NCBI GenBank assembly: GCA_016931575.1
Contig: JAFGEO010000072.1
Location: 1 to 64,000, forward strand
DNA: 64,000 nt
Direction: 5' to 3'
Origin: Bacteroidales bacterium
GTDB taxonomy: Bacteria; Bacteroidota; Bacteroidia; Bacteroidales; UBA10428
Part shown: one piece after another, positions 55,505 to 64,000 of the stretch
How positions within the stretch are numbered: position 1 is the stretch's first letter
Layout: every line of letters begins with the position of its first letter
Notes under the pieces: generated by a model
The model's database searches: none
Told to the model about the DNA's origin: nothing
Seen by the model: only the letters and a program-made list of their open reading frames with translations
Made by a program: the position numbers and the translations under genes

Positions 55505-58498
55505 ATGAAAAAAGTCTCGCCTGGCAAATTAGTTGCTCTGCTTCTGTTTGCCTTTCTTCAGACAGTTGCTTTTACGCAGGGGAAGGAGATTACCGGAAAT
55601 GTCACAGATATCGAAGGTAATACATTACCAGGGGTAAGCATACAAATAAAGGGTACTACACAGGGTACCATCACCGATTTTGATGGTAACTATGTGATTA
55701 TTGTTCCCGGGAATGCCACGTTGGCATACAGTTTTGTAGGTTTTTTGTCACAGGAATTTCCTGTTGGCGACCAGACAACCATCAATGTGATACTTAAAGA
55801 AGATATTATGGAACTCGATGAGATTGTTGTGGTCGGATATGGAACTACAAAAAAAAGTGACCTGACCGGTGCAATGTCTTCATTAGGAGAAGAGGATTTC
55901 AATGCAGGATCCGGCGGGAGCCCTGAGCAGATGATTCAGGGACGTGTTGCCGGTGTTGAAATTACGTCAAATAACGGGGAGCCCGGTGCCGGAGCCAGCA
56001 TTACCGTCAGGGGTGCCAGCACATTCCGTTCGGGTGCTCAGCCTCTCTATGTTATCGACGGAATACCCATGGATATGCAGAACGTTTCTCCGGATGGTCC
56101 TTCACAGGGAGGAATTGGCTCAACCGCAACCAATCCGCTCAGTTTTCTTAACCCGGATGATATCGAGAGCATCGACATCCTCAAAGATGCCTCAGCAGCA
56201 GCCATTTACGGCTCAAGGGGTGCCAACGGGGTCATCATCGTAACGACCAAAAAAGGGAAAGAAGGTACTACGGCGATCAACTATTCTTTCGAGGGAAGTA
56301 TGAGTCAGCTCCCCAAAAAGCTTGATGTACTTACAGCGGATGAATGGCGCACAATACGTACTGACACGCTCGGCATGACAGAATATGATTATGGTGCATC
56401 TACTGACTGGCAGGATCAGGTATTCCGGACCGCTTGGGGAACCTCGCATAACCTGGCTCTTTCAGGGGGAAATTCCAGTACCAACTACAGGACTTCCTTC
56501 GGGTATCTTGACCAGGAAGGAATTATTACAAATTCAGACCGCAAGAAATACAGTGCCCGCTTAAGTCTTTCTCAGAAAGGGTTAAATGAAAGGCTTAATG
56601 TTGAAAGTAACCTGATGATGGCTTCTGAGATATTTAACCGCCCTGCCGTGGGTGCTGCTGGATATGAGGGAGACCTTCTGCTGAACGCCCTGAAGGCTAA
56701 TCCAACCTGGCCTACCGAAGATGCCTATGGCTATCCTTTCCAGACCGGAGCAGCCAACGAAAGGGTTCCTACCGCTATGCTGGCTTATCATAAGGATAAA
56801 ACAAGAACTACCTACCTGATGGGAGGCCTCGCAGCTACCCTGGAAATTACAGATGGGCTGTTCTATAAGGCCAGCCTGGGCATGAATTATGCAAATGCCA
56901 ACCGCTTCATTGATATCAGCCAGAAGCTTGATTATGCTTCAGGAACCAAAGGGGTAGGAGAAATCAATAATAAGGAAGTATGGAATTATGTTACGGAACA
57001 TACTTTAAGTTACAGCAAATCTTTTGGTGCGAGCAAGGTGGACCTGTTAGCCGGTTATTCCTATCAGGACTTCCAGTTAAGAGGTAACGGAACTACAGGA
57101 GGTGGATATGCTACGGATGGTATTTTGTATACCAACAGATTGCAGGCTGGATTAAGTTCATACTCTTCAATCGATTCCTGGGCTGACACCTATAAAATGC
57201 AATCCTTTTTTGGCCGCGCGAATTACAATTATGCTGAAAAGTATCTGTTAACCTTTACACTTCGTGCGGATGGTTCCTCTAAATTCGGCGAGAACAATAA
57301 ATATGGATATTTCCCTTCTGCAGCACTAGCCTGGAGAATCTCCCAGGAGGAATTCATTAAAAGCATCGATGTGATCAGCAACCTGAAACTAAGAGCAGGA
57401 TGGGGTCAGACCGGAAATGCTGAGATTGGAACCAAGAACTCCAGGTACCTGTATGCCATCGATGATGGCAGCCGTGCTATAATCGGGGGTCAGCAAATTG
57501 CGGGATTCAAAATTTCGCGCACTCCTAACCCGGATATTTCATGGGAAACCACAACTTCTGCAAACCTTGGTCTGGACTTCGGTTTTTTTGAAGGCAAGAT
57601 TTCGGGATCAGTGGATGTATTCCGCAAGACCACAACGGATATTTTATTAGCTATCCCGGCACCTGCAGGATCTCCGACAGCCACGGTTGTCCGGAATATC
57701 GATTCCTGTTCAATAGTTAATGATGGATTGGAGATTAACCTCATGCTCTATCCGGTCACTGTCGGAGATTTCAATTGGAATATTAATGCCAATGCCACTT
57801 TCCTGAGCAATATTGTCAATGACCTTCCTGCCGAATATCCAACAGGCCGTGCAGCAGGACAGGGACTTACCGATGCTTATGTACAGTTGATCACCAGTGG
57901 TCAGCCCATGAACGTTTTCTACGGACTGCAGGTGGATTCTATTTCTCCTGAGGGAGATATTTTCTATCTTCAGACAGAACCCAACGAGTTTGGCAGAACA
58001 AGAGATTCGTTAACTTACCTCGGCAATCCTCAACCCAAATTTACCTGGAGTATTACAAACACTTTTACGTATCAGAACTTTGATCTGAGTTTCTTTATCC
58101 AGGGTAAACACGGGAATAAGATCTTCAACAATACCGCCCTGCTTTTGGACAAAACAAATGTAGAGCTGAGTCAGAATGCACTTTCGGCATTTGTCTATGA
58201 CGAAATCAATTATGATTTGACAACTGAAGTTTCAGATCGTTATATTGAAGATGGATCTTATGTCAGACTTAGTAATGCTACACTCGGGTATACTGTCAAT
58301 TTTGATAATGTGGCGTGGATCAGCAGACTGCGAATCTACGTTTCAGGATCAAACCTGTTACTCTTCACGAACTATTCAGGATTCGATCCGGATGTAAACA
58401 GCAATCAGGATAAGGACGGAATACGGTCACTGGGTGTCGATATTTCAAGCTATCCGAAAGCCAGGACCATCATGGCTGGTGTTAATGTTACTTTTTAA
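55505..58498 (+). CDS. SusC-family TonB-dependent maltodextrin transporter
   Basis: A 997-aa outer-membrane importer. The start is taken at 55505, where the signal peptide begins (MKKVSPGKLVALLLFAFLQT); an ATG at 55463 would add 14 polar residues. The carboxypeptidase-like domain (ITGNVTDIEGNTLPGVSI), the plug, the SusC hallmark ILKDASAAAIYGSRGANGVI and a barrel ending RTIMAGVNVTF are all present. It is followed by its SusD partner. The locus context (GH65, GH13 enzymes) makes starch-derived oligosaccharides the likely cargo. It differs strongly from the SusC at 42055-45072, so the two are not recent duplicates. Confidence 0.95.
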   Translation: MKKVSPGKLVALLLFAFLQTVAFTQGKEITGNVTDIEGNTLPGVSIQIKGTTQGTITDFDGNYVIIVPGNATLAYSFVGFLSQEFPVGDQTTINVILKEDIMELDEIVVVGYGTTKKSDLTGAMSSLGEEDFNAGSGGSPEQMIQGRVAGVEITSNNGEPGAGASITVRGASTFRSGAQPLYVIDGIPMDMQNVSPDGPSQGGIGSTATNPLSFLNPDDIESIDILKDASAAAIYGSRGANGVIIVTTKKGKEGTTAINYSFEGSMSQLPKKLDVLTADEWRTIRTDTLGMTEYDYGASTDWQDQVFRTAWGTSHNLALSGGNSSTNYRTSFGYLDQEGIITNSDRKKYSARLSLSQKGLNERLNVESNLMMASEIFNRPAVGAAGYEGDLLLNALKANPTWPTEDAYGYPFQTGAANERVPTAMLAYHKDKTRTTYLMGGLAATLEITDGLFYKASLGMNYANANRFIDISQKLDYASGTKGVGEINNKEVWNYVTEHTLSYSKSFGASKVDLLAGYSYQDFQLRGNGTTGGGYATDGILYTNRLQAGLSSYSSIDSWADTYKMQSFFGRANYNYAEKYLLTFTLRADGSSKFGENNKYGYFPSAALAWRISQEEFIKSIDVISNLKLRAGWGQTGNAEIGTKNSRYLYAIDDGSRAIIGGQQIAGFKISRTPNPDISWETTTSANLGLDFGFFEGKISGSVDVFRKTTTDILLAIPAPAGSPTATVVRNIDSCSIVNDGLEINLMLYPVTVGDFNWNINANATFLSNIVNDLPAEYPTGRAAGQGLTDAYVQLITSGQPMNVFYGLQVDSISPEGDIFYLQTEPNEFGRTRDSLTYLGNPQPKFTWSITNTFTYQNFDLSFFIQGKHGNKIFNNTALLLDKTNVELSQNALSAFVYDEINYDLTTEVSDRYIEDGSYVRLSNATLGYTVNFDNVAWISRLRIYVSGSNLLLFTNYSGFDPDVNSNQDKDGIRSLGVDISSYPKARTIMAGVNVTF

Positions 58499-58517
58499 CC
58501 CGATAAAAGAAGTGAAA

Positions 58518-60146
58518 ATGAAGCATAAACTTATTATACAATTACTGGGAATGATCCTCATCCTGGGGCTATTCGTTCCCTCCTGTTCTCTGGAGGAAGA
58601 AATTCTGGATGAACTGACTGAAGAGGTTGTTACCTCTGATCCTGCCTTGCTACCCAACCTGCTTGCCCCTCCGCTTGGGCAGCTGCGCGGACTTTGGCTG
58701 CGTGAGAATGTTTGGGGTTTGCAGGAAACCACTTCCGACGAATGTATGTTCCCCACACGCGGTACAGACTGGCGTGATAATGGTGTTTGGGAGCAGAATT
58801 ACTTTCACACCTGGAGACCTAACCAGCGCGATGTTAATGCAACCTGGGATGCCCTGAATACTGGAATTTCCAGTGCCAACACAGCGCTTTTTAATTTGGG
58901 AGAAGAGTCGGCAGATGATGGCGAATTCCTATGGGTTTACCGGGCACAAGCCAAATTCCTTCGTGCATTTTATGAATACATGTTATTGGATCTTTATGGC
59001 ACCTATCCCGTCAGGGATCCTTTCAACCTGGATTTCTCCATAGCTCCTGATATTATGAATCGTACCGAGGGATTCTACCGATTGGTCAGCCTGATGAAGC
59101 AGATCCTGCCCGACATGAAACTCAGAGAAGCCGATGCAGAAACACCTGATTACAAAATTGGCAAGTATGGCGAGCCTACACGCGATGCCGGCTTGATGAT
59201 GCTGGCAAAGTTATACCTTAACAAAGAGGTATATACCGGTATCTCCGGTTGGGATTCCTGTATGATCTATCTGGATGAACTGATAGAAAGCGGAAACTAC
59301 GGCCTGGCACAGGATTATTATGCAATGTTCGACGTGGATAATAATACGCGCTACAAGCAGGCTGACGATGAAGCCATTTTTGTTGCTGTGCTGGATGATG
59401 GGGATAACTATGGCCTGGATAACCGCGTAGTTTGGGTTCAGCCACACTTTCATTATAACCAGACTTTCGGAGGTACGCGGACAGCAGCCGATACCTGGAA
59501 TGGCGGTTGCGTGACCGAGGACTACCTGAATGATGTATGGGTAAACGGAACGGATACCTCCTGGGGAGGTGATGTACGTTGGAGGGATGATCGCCATTAT
59601 GATGCCATGGGAGTTTATGTAGGCTTTAACTACGGGCAGCAGTATGATGCGATTTCCGGCGATTCTCTTTTTGATCGTTCAGGAAATCCACTGTATTTCA
59701 CATTTGAGTGTCCTTTTGAAGATGCTACCGAGTATAATGGTGTCCGGGCGCTTAAATATCCTCCCAGAGAGGATCCGGTCAATGTTCAACGGACACCAAA
59801 TGATTTCATTATCTGGCGCTATGCAGATGCCCTGCTGATGAAGGCCGAATGTCTGGTTAGAAAAGGAAACGCAGCTGATGCCCTGACCATTGTTAATGAC
59901 ATTCGTTCGATCCGTAATGCTCCGGAACTTGGAAGTCTGGAATTAATGGACATTCTGGATGAAAGAGGTCGTGAGCTATACTGGGAAGGCCATCGCCGCC
60001 AGGATCAGATCCGCTTCGGGACTTTCCTGGATCCAAAGTCTAATAAACCTGAAGCATCTCCGGAAACGGCAAAATTGTTGCCCATTCCACAGGATGCTAT
60101 TGACGGCATGCCGGGTGGTGTACTCGTACAAAACCCCGGTTATTAA
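58518..60146 (+). CDS. SusD-family starch-binding lipoprotein
   Basis: A 542-aa surface lipoprotein that caps the SusC barrel and binds glycan. The start at 58518 gives a proper lipoprotein signal (IIQLLGMILILGLFVPSCSL, Cys at about 24); the frame extends upstream to 58434 inside susC and is rejected. SusD features: FLWVYRAQAKFLRAFYEYML (TPR helix), IIWRYADALLMKAECLVRKG, WEGHRRQDQIRFGTFLDPKS and the end LLPIPQDAIDGMPGGVLVQNPGY. A strong hairpin terminator lies 38 bases after the stop. Confidence 0.94.
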   Translation: MKHKLIIQLLGMILILGLFVPSCSLEEEILDELTEEVVTSDPALLPNLLAPPLGQLRGLWLRENVWGLQETTSDECMFPTRGTDWRDNGVWEQNYFHTWRPNQRDVNATWDALNTGISSANTALFNLGEESADDGEFLWVYRAQAKFLRAFYEYMLLDLYGTYPVRDPFNLDFSIAPDIMNRTEGFYRLVSLMKQILPDMKLREADAETPDYKIGKYGEPTRDAGLMMLAKLYLNKEVYTGISGWDSCMIYLDELIESGNYGLAQDYYAMFDVDNNTRYKQADDEAIFVAVLDDGDNYGLDNRVVWVQPHFHYNQTFGGTRTAADTWNGGCVTEDYLNDVWVNGTDTSWGGDVRWRDDRHYDAMGVYVGFNYGQQYDAISGDSLFDRSGNPLYFTFECPFEDATEYNGVRALKYPPREDPVNVQRTPNDFIIWRYADALLMKAECLVRKGNAADALTIVNDIRSIRNAPELGSLELMDILDERGRELYWEGHRRQDQIRFGTFLDPKSNKPEASPETAKLLPIPQDAIDGMPGGVLVQNPGY

Positions 60147-60184
60147 ACCGATAGCTTAGTTTAATTAAAATCAACCTCAGAAAA

Positions 60185-60216
60185 GAGCGGAATCAGGATC
60201 CTGATTCCGCTCCTTT
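60185..60216 (+). terminator. strong hairpin between susD and the GH13 gene
   Basis: A perfect 28-base palindrome: GAGCGGAATCAG, loop GATC, CTGATTCCGCTC (60185-60212), then CTTTT. AAAA lies before the stem, so it can act in both directions. It lies within a co-directional run, so it should reduce transcription from susCD into the amylase genes. Confidence 0.8.
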
Positions 60217-60275
60217 TCAACTTCCGGAAACAGACTGATCTTCCGGATTCTTCAAACCATTACCACGGATAAAAC

Positions 60276-62129
60276 ATGAAAAACTCCCTGATAATACTTT
60301 GTACCTTTCTGCTTTTCAGCTGGAACAGTTTTGCAGGAACTGACGAACCCCGGGTAAAAGTTGAACCACCCTGCTGGTGGACCGGTTTGGGAACCGATAC
60401 GCTCCAGCTCATCGTTTATGGTGATGACATTGCTTCTGCAGAAGTGAGCCTGAAATCGGATCAGATGACCATCATGGAAGTGCATAAGGCTGAAAATCCC
60501 GACTACCTGTTCCTCGATCTTAAAATTTTCCCCGGGGCCAAAGCCGGTAAGTATCCCCTGATTTTTAAAAAGGGGAGGGAAAGAATACAGGTAGATTACG
60601 AACTTCTGATCCGTGCAAACCAGACAGATCTTTACCAGGGCTTAAACAGCAGCGATGCCATCTACCTCCTGATGCCCGACCGCTTTGCCAATGGCAGTCC
60701 TGCTAATGATAATCAGGAAGGAATGCTTGAAAATGCAAACCGGGAGAATCCAAACGGAAGACATGGAGGGGATATTGAAGGCATCCGTCAGCACCTGGGT
60801 TACATGGCAGATATGGGATTTACAGCCTTGTGGATCAATCCTGTAATCGAGAATAACCGCCCTGCCTATTCCTATCACGGCTATGGCATTACCGATTTCT
60901 ACCAGACCGATAGCCGGTATGGCACCAATGAAGAGTATCGTCAGTTGGCACAGGAAGCGCATGATAAGGGGCTCAAGCTGATCATGGACATGGTTTTTAA
61001 TCATTGCGATACCACACAGTATACGGTAGCCGACCCACCCTTCGCAGATTGGGTGAACCAGTGGGAAACCTTCACACGATCCAATTTCAGGGGAGAGGTA
61101 AAAGCCGATCCCTACGCAGCAAATTCGGACATCACCCGCATGAGCCGGGGCTGGTTCGATACCTTCATGGCCGACCTGAACCAGGACAATCCTTTCCTGA
61201 TGACCTACCTCATTCAAAATTCGATCTGGTGGATCGAGTACCTGGGTCTTGACGCAATCCGGATGGACACCTATGCTTACCCGGAAAAAGGTGGCATGGC
61301 CAAATGGGCAGCGACCATTAAGAGACTATACCCCAACTTCACCATCCTCGGTGAAGTCTGGCTACAGAAAACAGCCCATACAGCATACTGGCAGGCCAGG
61401 GAGGATAATTTCGACGGCTACAATTCACATATCCCTGTCGTCACTGATTTCCCTTTGCATTACGCCGTTTACCAGGGACTGAATGAAAATGAAGGCTGGA
61501 CGGAAGGCCTGCGCCGCATGTATTATGTGCTATCTGAAGATTTTCTGTACGATGATCCGATGAACCTGGTAGTCTTTCCCGACAACCACGATGTCAGCCG
61601 CTACTATACCCTGGTGAAGGAGAATCTGGATCATTATAAACTGGGTCTGGCCTTTCTGCTTACTGTTCCCCGCATACCACAGATCTATTACGGCACTGAG
61701 ATCCTGATGACCGGTGAGGAACATACCGGACATGGTTATATCCGCCAGGATTTCCCGGGGGGCTGGGAAGGAGATACGATAAATGCCTTTACCGGAGAAG
61801 GGCTTGCAGCGGATCAGTTGGAAGCCCAGGCATACCTGAAGAAACTGCTCAACTGGAGAAGGACAAATCCGGTAGTTCAGCAGGGCCAGTTCAGACATTT
61901 TATACCTGAGAATAATACCTATGTGTATTTCCGTTACACCGACACAGGCTCCTTGATGGTTATTCTAAATGCTTCGGATAAGTTACAGACCCTGCAGATG
62001 GAACGTTTCCGCGAAGGGTGGGGAGGCTATTCGGAGGGTAAAGATATTCTGACAGGAAAAACCCACACGCTGACCACGGAACTTACCGTTCCGGCGAAAA
62101 CCCCGCTGATACTTGAACTAAAGAAATAA
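60276..62129 (+). CDS. secreted GH13 alpha-amylase/neopullulanase-like enzyme (SusA type)
   Basis: A 617-aa enzyme with a Sec signal peptide (KNSLIILCTFLLFSWNSFAG, cleavage near residue 21) and no lipobox Cys, so it is probably periplasmic. An N-terminal Ig-like domain (about 25-112) as in cyclomaltodextrinases precedes the GH13 barrel: region I DMVFNHCD, region II LDAIRMDTYAYPEKG (nucleophile Asp), region III ILGEVWLQK (Glu acid) and region IV FPDNHDVSRYY. All three catalytic acids are present. Expected to cut imported maltodextrins to maltose or glucose. The next GH13 gene begins six bases downstream. Confidence 0.93.
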   Translation: MKNSLIILCTFLLFSWNSFAGTDEPRVKVEPPCWWTGLGTDTLQLIVYGDDIASAEVSLKSDQMTIMEVHKAENPDYLFLDLKIFPGAKAGKYPLIFKKGRERIQVDYELLIRANQTDLYQGLNSSDAIYLLMPDRFANGSPANDNQEGMLENANRENPNGRHGGDIEGIRQHLGYMADMGFTALWINPVIENNRPAYSYHGYGITDFYQTDSRYGTNEEYRQLAQEAHDKGLKLIMDMVFNHCDTTQYTVADPPFADWVNQWETFTRSNFRGEVKADPYAANSDITRMSRGWFDTFMADLNQDNPFLMTYLIQNSIWWIEYLGLDAIRMDTYAYPEKGGMAKWAATIKRLYPNFTILGEVWLQKTAHTAYWQAREDNFDGYNSHIPVVTDFPLHYAVYQGLNENEGWTEGLRRMYYVLSEDFLYDDPMNLVVFPDNHDVSRYYTLVKENLDHYKLGLAFLLTVPRIPQIYYGTEILMTGEEHTGHGYIRQDFPGGWEGDTINAFTGEGLAADQLEAQAYLKKLLNWRRTNPVVQQGQFRHFIPENNTYVYFRYTDTGSLMVILNASDKLQTLQMERFREGWGGYSEGKDILTGKTHTLTTELTVPAKTPLILELKK

Positions 62130-62135
62130 AACCAG

Positions 62136-64000
62136 ATGAAAAAAGCAATTCTGCTCATATCCATCGTGACAATATTCCTGGGATGCCGGGAAGAGGCAAA
62201 AAAGAGTCTTCTGCCCGGGAATGAGATCTGCGGTCTGGCAAGCCCGGTGAATTTTACCGGTGATACCATTACTTTTTATGTCGGAGATTACCTTACTGAT
62301 CCAAACCTGCTAAAAAAAATAAGATTTCCGGAAGGGGTTACCAGCACAAAGATGGATCAGAAAGGAGTGTACCAACTGATTAAATCTGAGGAGCTTAAAG
62401 CCCTCTCTGCCATTCAGCTGACTACTCCGGAGCATAGCTATGATATTCTTGTTAAGAACTTCAGGCAGGAAAAAGTATATATCCACCTTCCTGATAAAAG
62501 TTATGACGAGGTAAAAGTCAGGGGAAACCTGAACTTCTGGAATGCACGTATGTCTACCATGCATAAGACCGATACGGGCTGGACCGAGGAATTCCAGTTA
62601 TCGCCGGGCGAGTACCAGTACCTGGTGGTGATTGACGGGAAGGAACAGCGTGACCCCACCAACAGTAAAGCTGTCGATAACAACATGGGAGGATTCAACT
62701 CTCTTCTTCAGGTAGGCAATTTCAAACAGGAGAACCTGCCTTTTATTTCTTCAGTGTCCGCTCAGGGAGAGACACTGAATTTTGAGAGCTCCATGAAACT
62801 GGATGAGGTCTTTGCCTTTTGGCAGAACAAAAAGATTGAAACTAAAGTCAAAACCAATGTCATTCAGCTGGAGATACCTGCTGAGGCAAAACAGTTGGGA
62901 CGTTCCTTTATCAGAGTGTCAGGCTATAATCAGGCAGGGGTCTCCAATGACCTGCTGATTCCTCTGGAGAAAGGGGAGGTGGTAATGGATCCAGCTCTGC
63001 TTACCCGCAACGACCGGCATACCATGATGATGTATTTCATGATGGTAGACCGTTTTAGGGATGGCAATCCGGAAAACAACGATCCGGTTGACGATCCGGC
63101 GATTCTTCCAAAGGCCAACTTTTATGGTGGCGACCTGGCCGGGGTACTGGATGAGGTCCGCTCAGGATATTTCAGGGAACTGGGAGTGAACACCATCTGG
63201 CTGTCGCCCATTGTTCGCAACCCGGATGGTGCCTACGGGCAATTTCAGGATCCCAATACCAGGTTTTCCGGTTACCACGGTTACTGGCCTGTCTCGTGTA
63301 CAAAAATAGATCGCCGTTTCGGAACCGGCGATGAATTAAAAGAAATTGTTTCTGCAGCTCATGGCGAAAATATGAATGTCCTGGTAGATTATGTGGCCAA
63401 TCATGTGCACGAATTAAACCCGGTTTACCAACAGCATCCCGAATGGGCCACATCCCTGTACCTTCCGGACAGCAGTCTTAATACAGAAAAATGGGACGAA
63501 TACCGGCTCACTACCTGGTTTGATGTATTCCTTCCTACTCTCGATTTACGGAAGAAGGAAGTCGTTGATCCGATGACCGATTCGGCACTCTACTGGATCA
63601 CGGAATACGGCATTGACGGATTCCGGCACGATGCCACCAAACACATCGATGAATTATACTGGCGCACCCTGACCCGGAAGCTAAAACTGGCCAGCAGGTG
63701 CGATCCAATGCCCTATCAGATCGGAGAGACTTACGGAAGCCCGGAACTTATCAGCAGCTACATCAGCTCCGGAATGCTGGATGGACAGTTTGATTTTAAC
63801 GTTTATGATAACGCTGTAGCGGTTTTTGCCCGCGAGGAAGAATCCTTTGACCGCCTGCAAGCCATGCTGAATGAGAGCCTTCGCTACTACGGTTACCACC
63901 ACCTGATGGGGAACATCACCGGAAACCAGGACCGCGCGAGGTTTATTTCCTATGCCGGGGGCGAGCTTACCTTCAATGAAGATGCCAAGAGGGCAGGATG
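62136..64000 (+). CDS. GH13 alpha-amylase lipoprotein, SusG-like (3' end beyond the window)
   Basis: Open from the ATG at 62136 to the window end, at least 621 codons. The lipobox LISIVTIFLGCREE (Cys at 17) with acidic residues after it suggests a surface-exposed lipoprotein. Two N-terminal beta-sandwich domains (about 25-110 and 125-285; the first ends near RQEKVYIHLPD and the second starts VRGNLNFWNARMS, CBM48/E-set-like) precede the barrel. Catalytic regions: VDYVANHVHE (I), YGIDGFRHDATKHID (II, nucleophile Asp), YQIGETYGSPE (III, Glu) and NITGNQDRARF (IV). Region IV has Gln where most members have His. It likely starts starch breakdown at the cell surface. The stop codon is not visible. 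Confidence 0.92.
   Translation, partial: MKKAILLISIVTIFLGCREEAKKSLLPGNEICGLASPVNFTGDTITFYVGDYLTDPNLLKKIRFPEGVTSTKMDQKGVYQLIKSEELKALSAIQLTTPEHSYDILVKNFRQEKVYIHLPDKSYDEVKVRGNLNFWNARMSTMHKTDTGWTEEFQLSPGEYQYLVVIDGKEQRDPTNSKAVDNNMGGFNSLLQVGNFKQENLPFISSVSAQGETLNFESSMKLDEVFAFWQNKKIETKVKTNVIQLEIPAEAKQLGRSFIRVSGYNQAGVSNDLLIPLEKGEVVMDPALLTRNDRHTMMMYFMMVDRFRDGNPENNDPVDDPAILPKANFYGGDLAGVLDEVRSGYFRELGVNTIWLSPIVRNPDGAYGQFQDPNTRFSGYHGYWPVSCTKIDRRFGTGDELKEIVSAAHGENMNVLVDYVANHVHELNPVYQQHPEWATSLYLPDSSLNTEKWDEYRLTTWFDVFLPTLDLRKKEVVDPMTDSALYWITEYGIDGFRHDATKHIDELYWRTLTRKLKLASRCDPMPYQIGETYGSPELISSYISSGMLDGQFDFNVYDNAVAVFAREEESFDRLQAMLNESLRYYGYHHLMGNITGNQDRARFISYAGGELTFNEDAKRAG

Noticed and set aside
58434-58517. 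Upstream start of the SusD gene within susC
   Set aside because: The 28 extra residues precede a proper lipoprotein signal that begins at 58518.

Overview
The window looks like an ordinary chromosomal stretch from a Bacteroidota bacterium, most likely a free-living or sediment-type Bacteroidales/Marinilabiliales relative; this placement is inferred from gene content, with no rRNA to confirm it. The supporting signs are three SusD-type lipoproteins and two SusC-type TonB receptors, secreted beta-barrel proteins, a membrane pyrophosphatase, the DapL lysine route, and promoters of the Bacteroidota type (TTTG or TTG about 20 bases before TAnnTTTG). No tRNA, rRNA, CRISPR array, prophage or insertion sequence was recognised.

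Layout. 0-5 kb: an 8-base repeat array, then dnaE with a proofreading exonuclease fused to its N-terminus. 5-14 kb: a K+-dependent membrane pyrophosphatase, a three-gene lipid-type operon (acyl-CoA synthetase, acyltransferase-like protein, CrtI-type FAD enzyme) and a YbiT-type ABC-F ATPase with one dead nucleotide site. 14-18 kb: a DsrE protein, a gene broken by an in-frame stop, comM, and a four-helix-bundle (S23/IVS-type) gene between inverted 8-base repeat arrays. 18-28 kb: envelope proteins, a voltage-gated-type channel, mutL, two rhomboids, a nuclease/phosphatase-fold protein, a PLP dehydratase and a gamma-glutamylcyclotransferase-like protein. 28-33 kb: a PTPS/QueD enzyme, yidD and a three-gene histidine-kinase/receiver operon with no DNA-binding output. 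33-38 kb: secreted proteins, a small gene with its own promoter and terminator, and two unrelated L,D-transpeptidases facing each other. 38-45 kb: a SusC-SusD-SusD operon. 45-50 kb: dapL, lysA, a dapF-like gene, a glycosyltransferase and a Sua5/YrdC protein.

50.6-64 kb is a maltodextrin/starch locus: LacI-type palindromes, an MFS sugar transporter, beta-phosphoglucomutase, GH65 phosphorylase, SusC, SusD, a secreted GH13 enzyme and a GH13 lipoprotein cut by the window end. The inferred logic is that the surface amylase and SusCD capture starch, the periplasmic GH13 trims it, the MFS carrier imports maltose, GH65 phosphorolyses it and PgmB feeds glycolysis.

The most unusual signal is a dispersed 8-base repeat (consensus close to NCCTAGAN). 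It forms at least four arrays in 64 kb, two of which bracket the four-helix-bundle gene as inverted arms. Other points of interest are a REP-like 19-mer inside the dnaE linker, the asymmetric ABC-F protein, a DapF-like protein with Ser in place of its first catalytic Cys, the tandem SusD pair, a 42-codon gene, and a strong terminator inside the starch operon.
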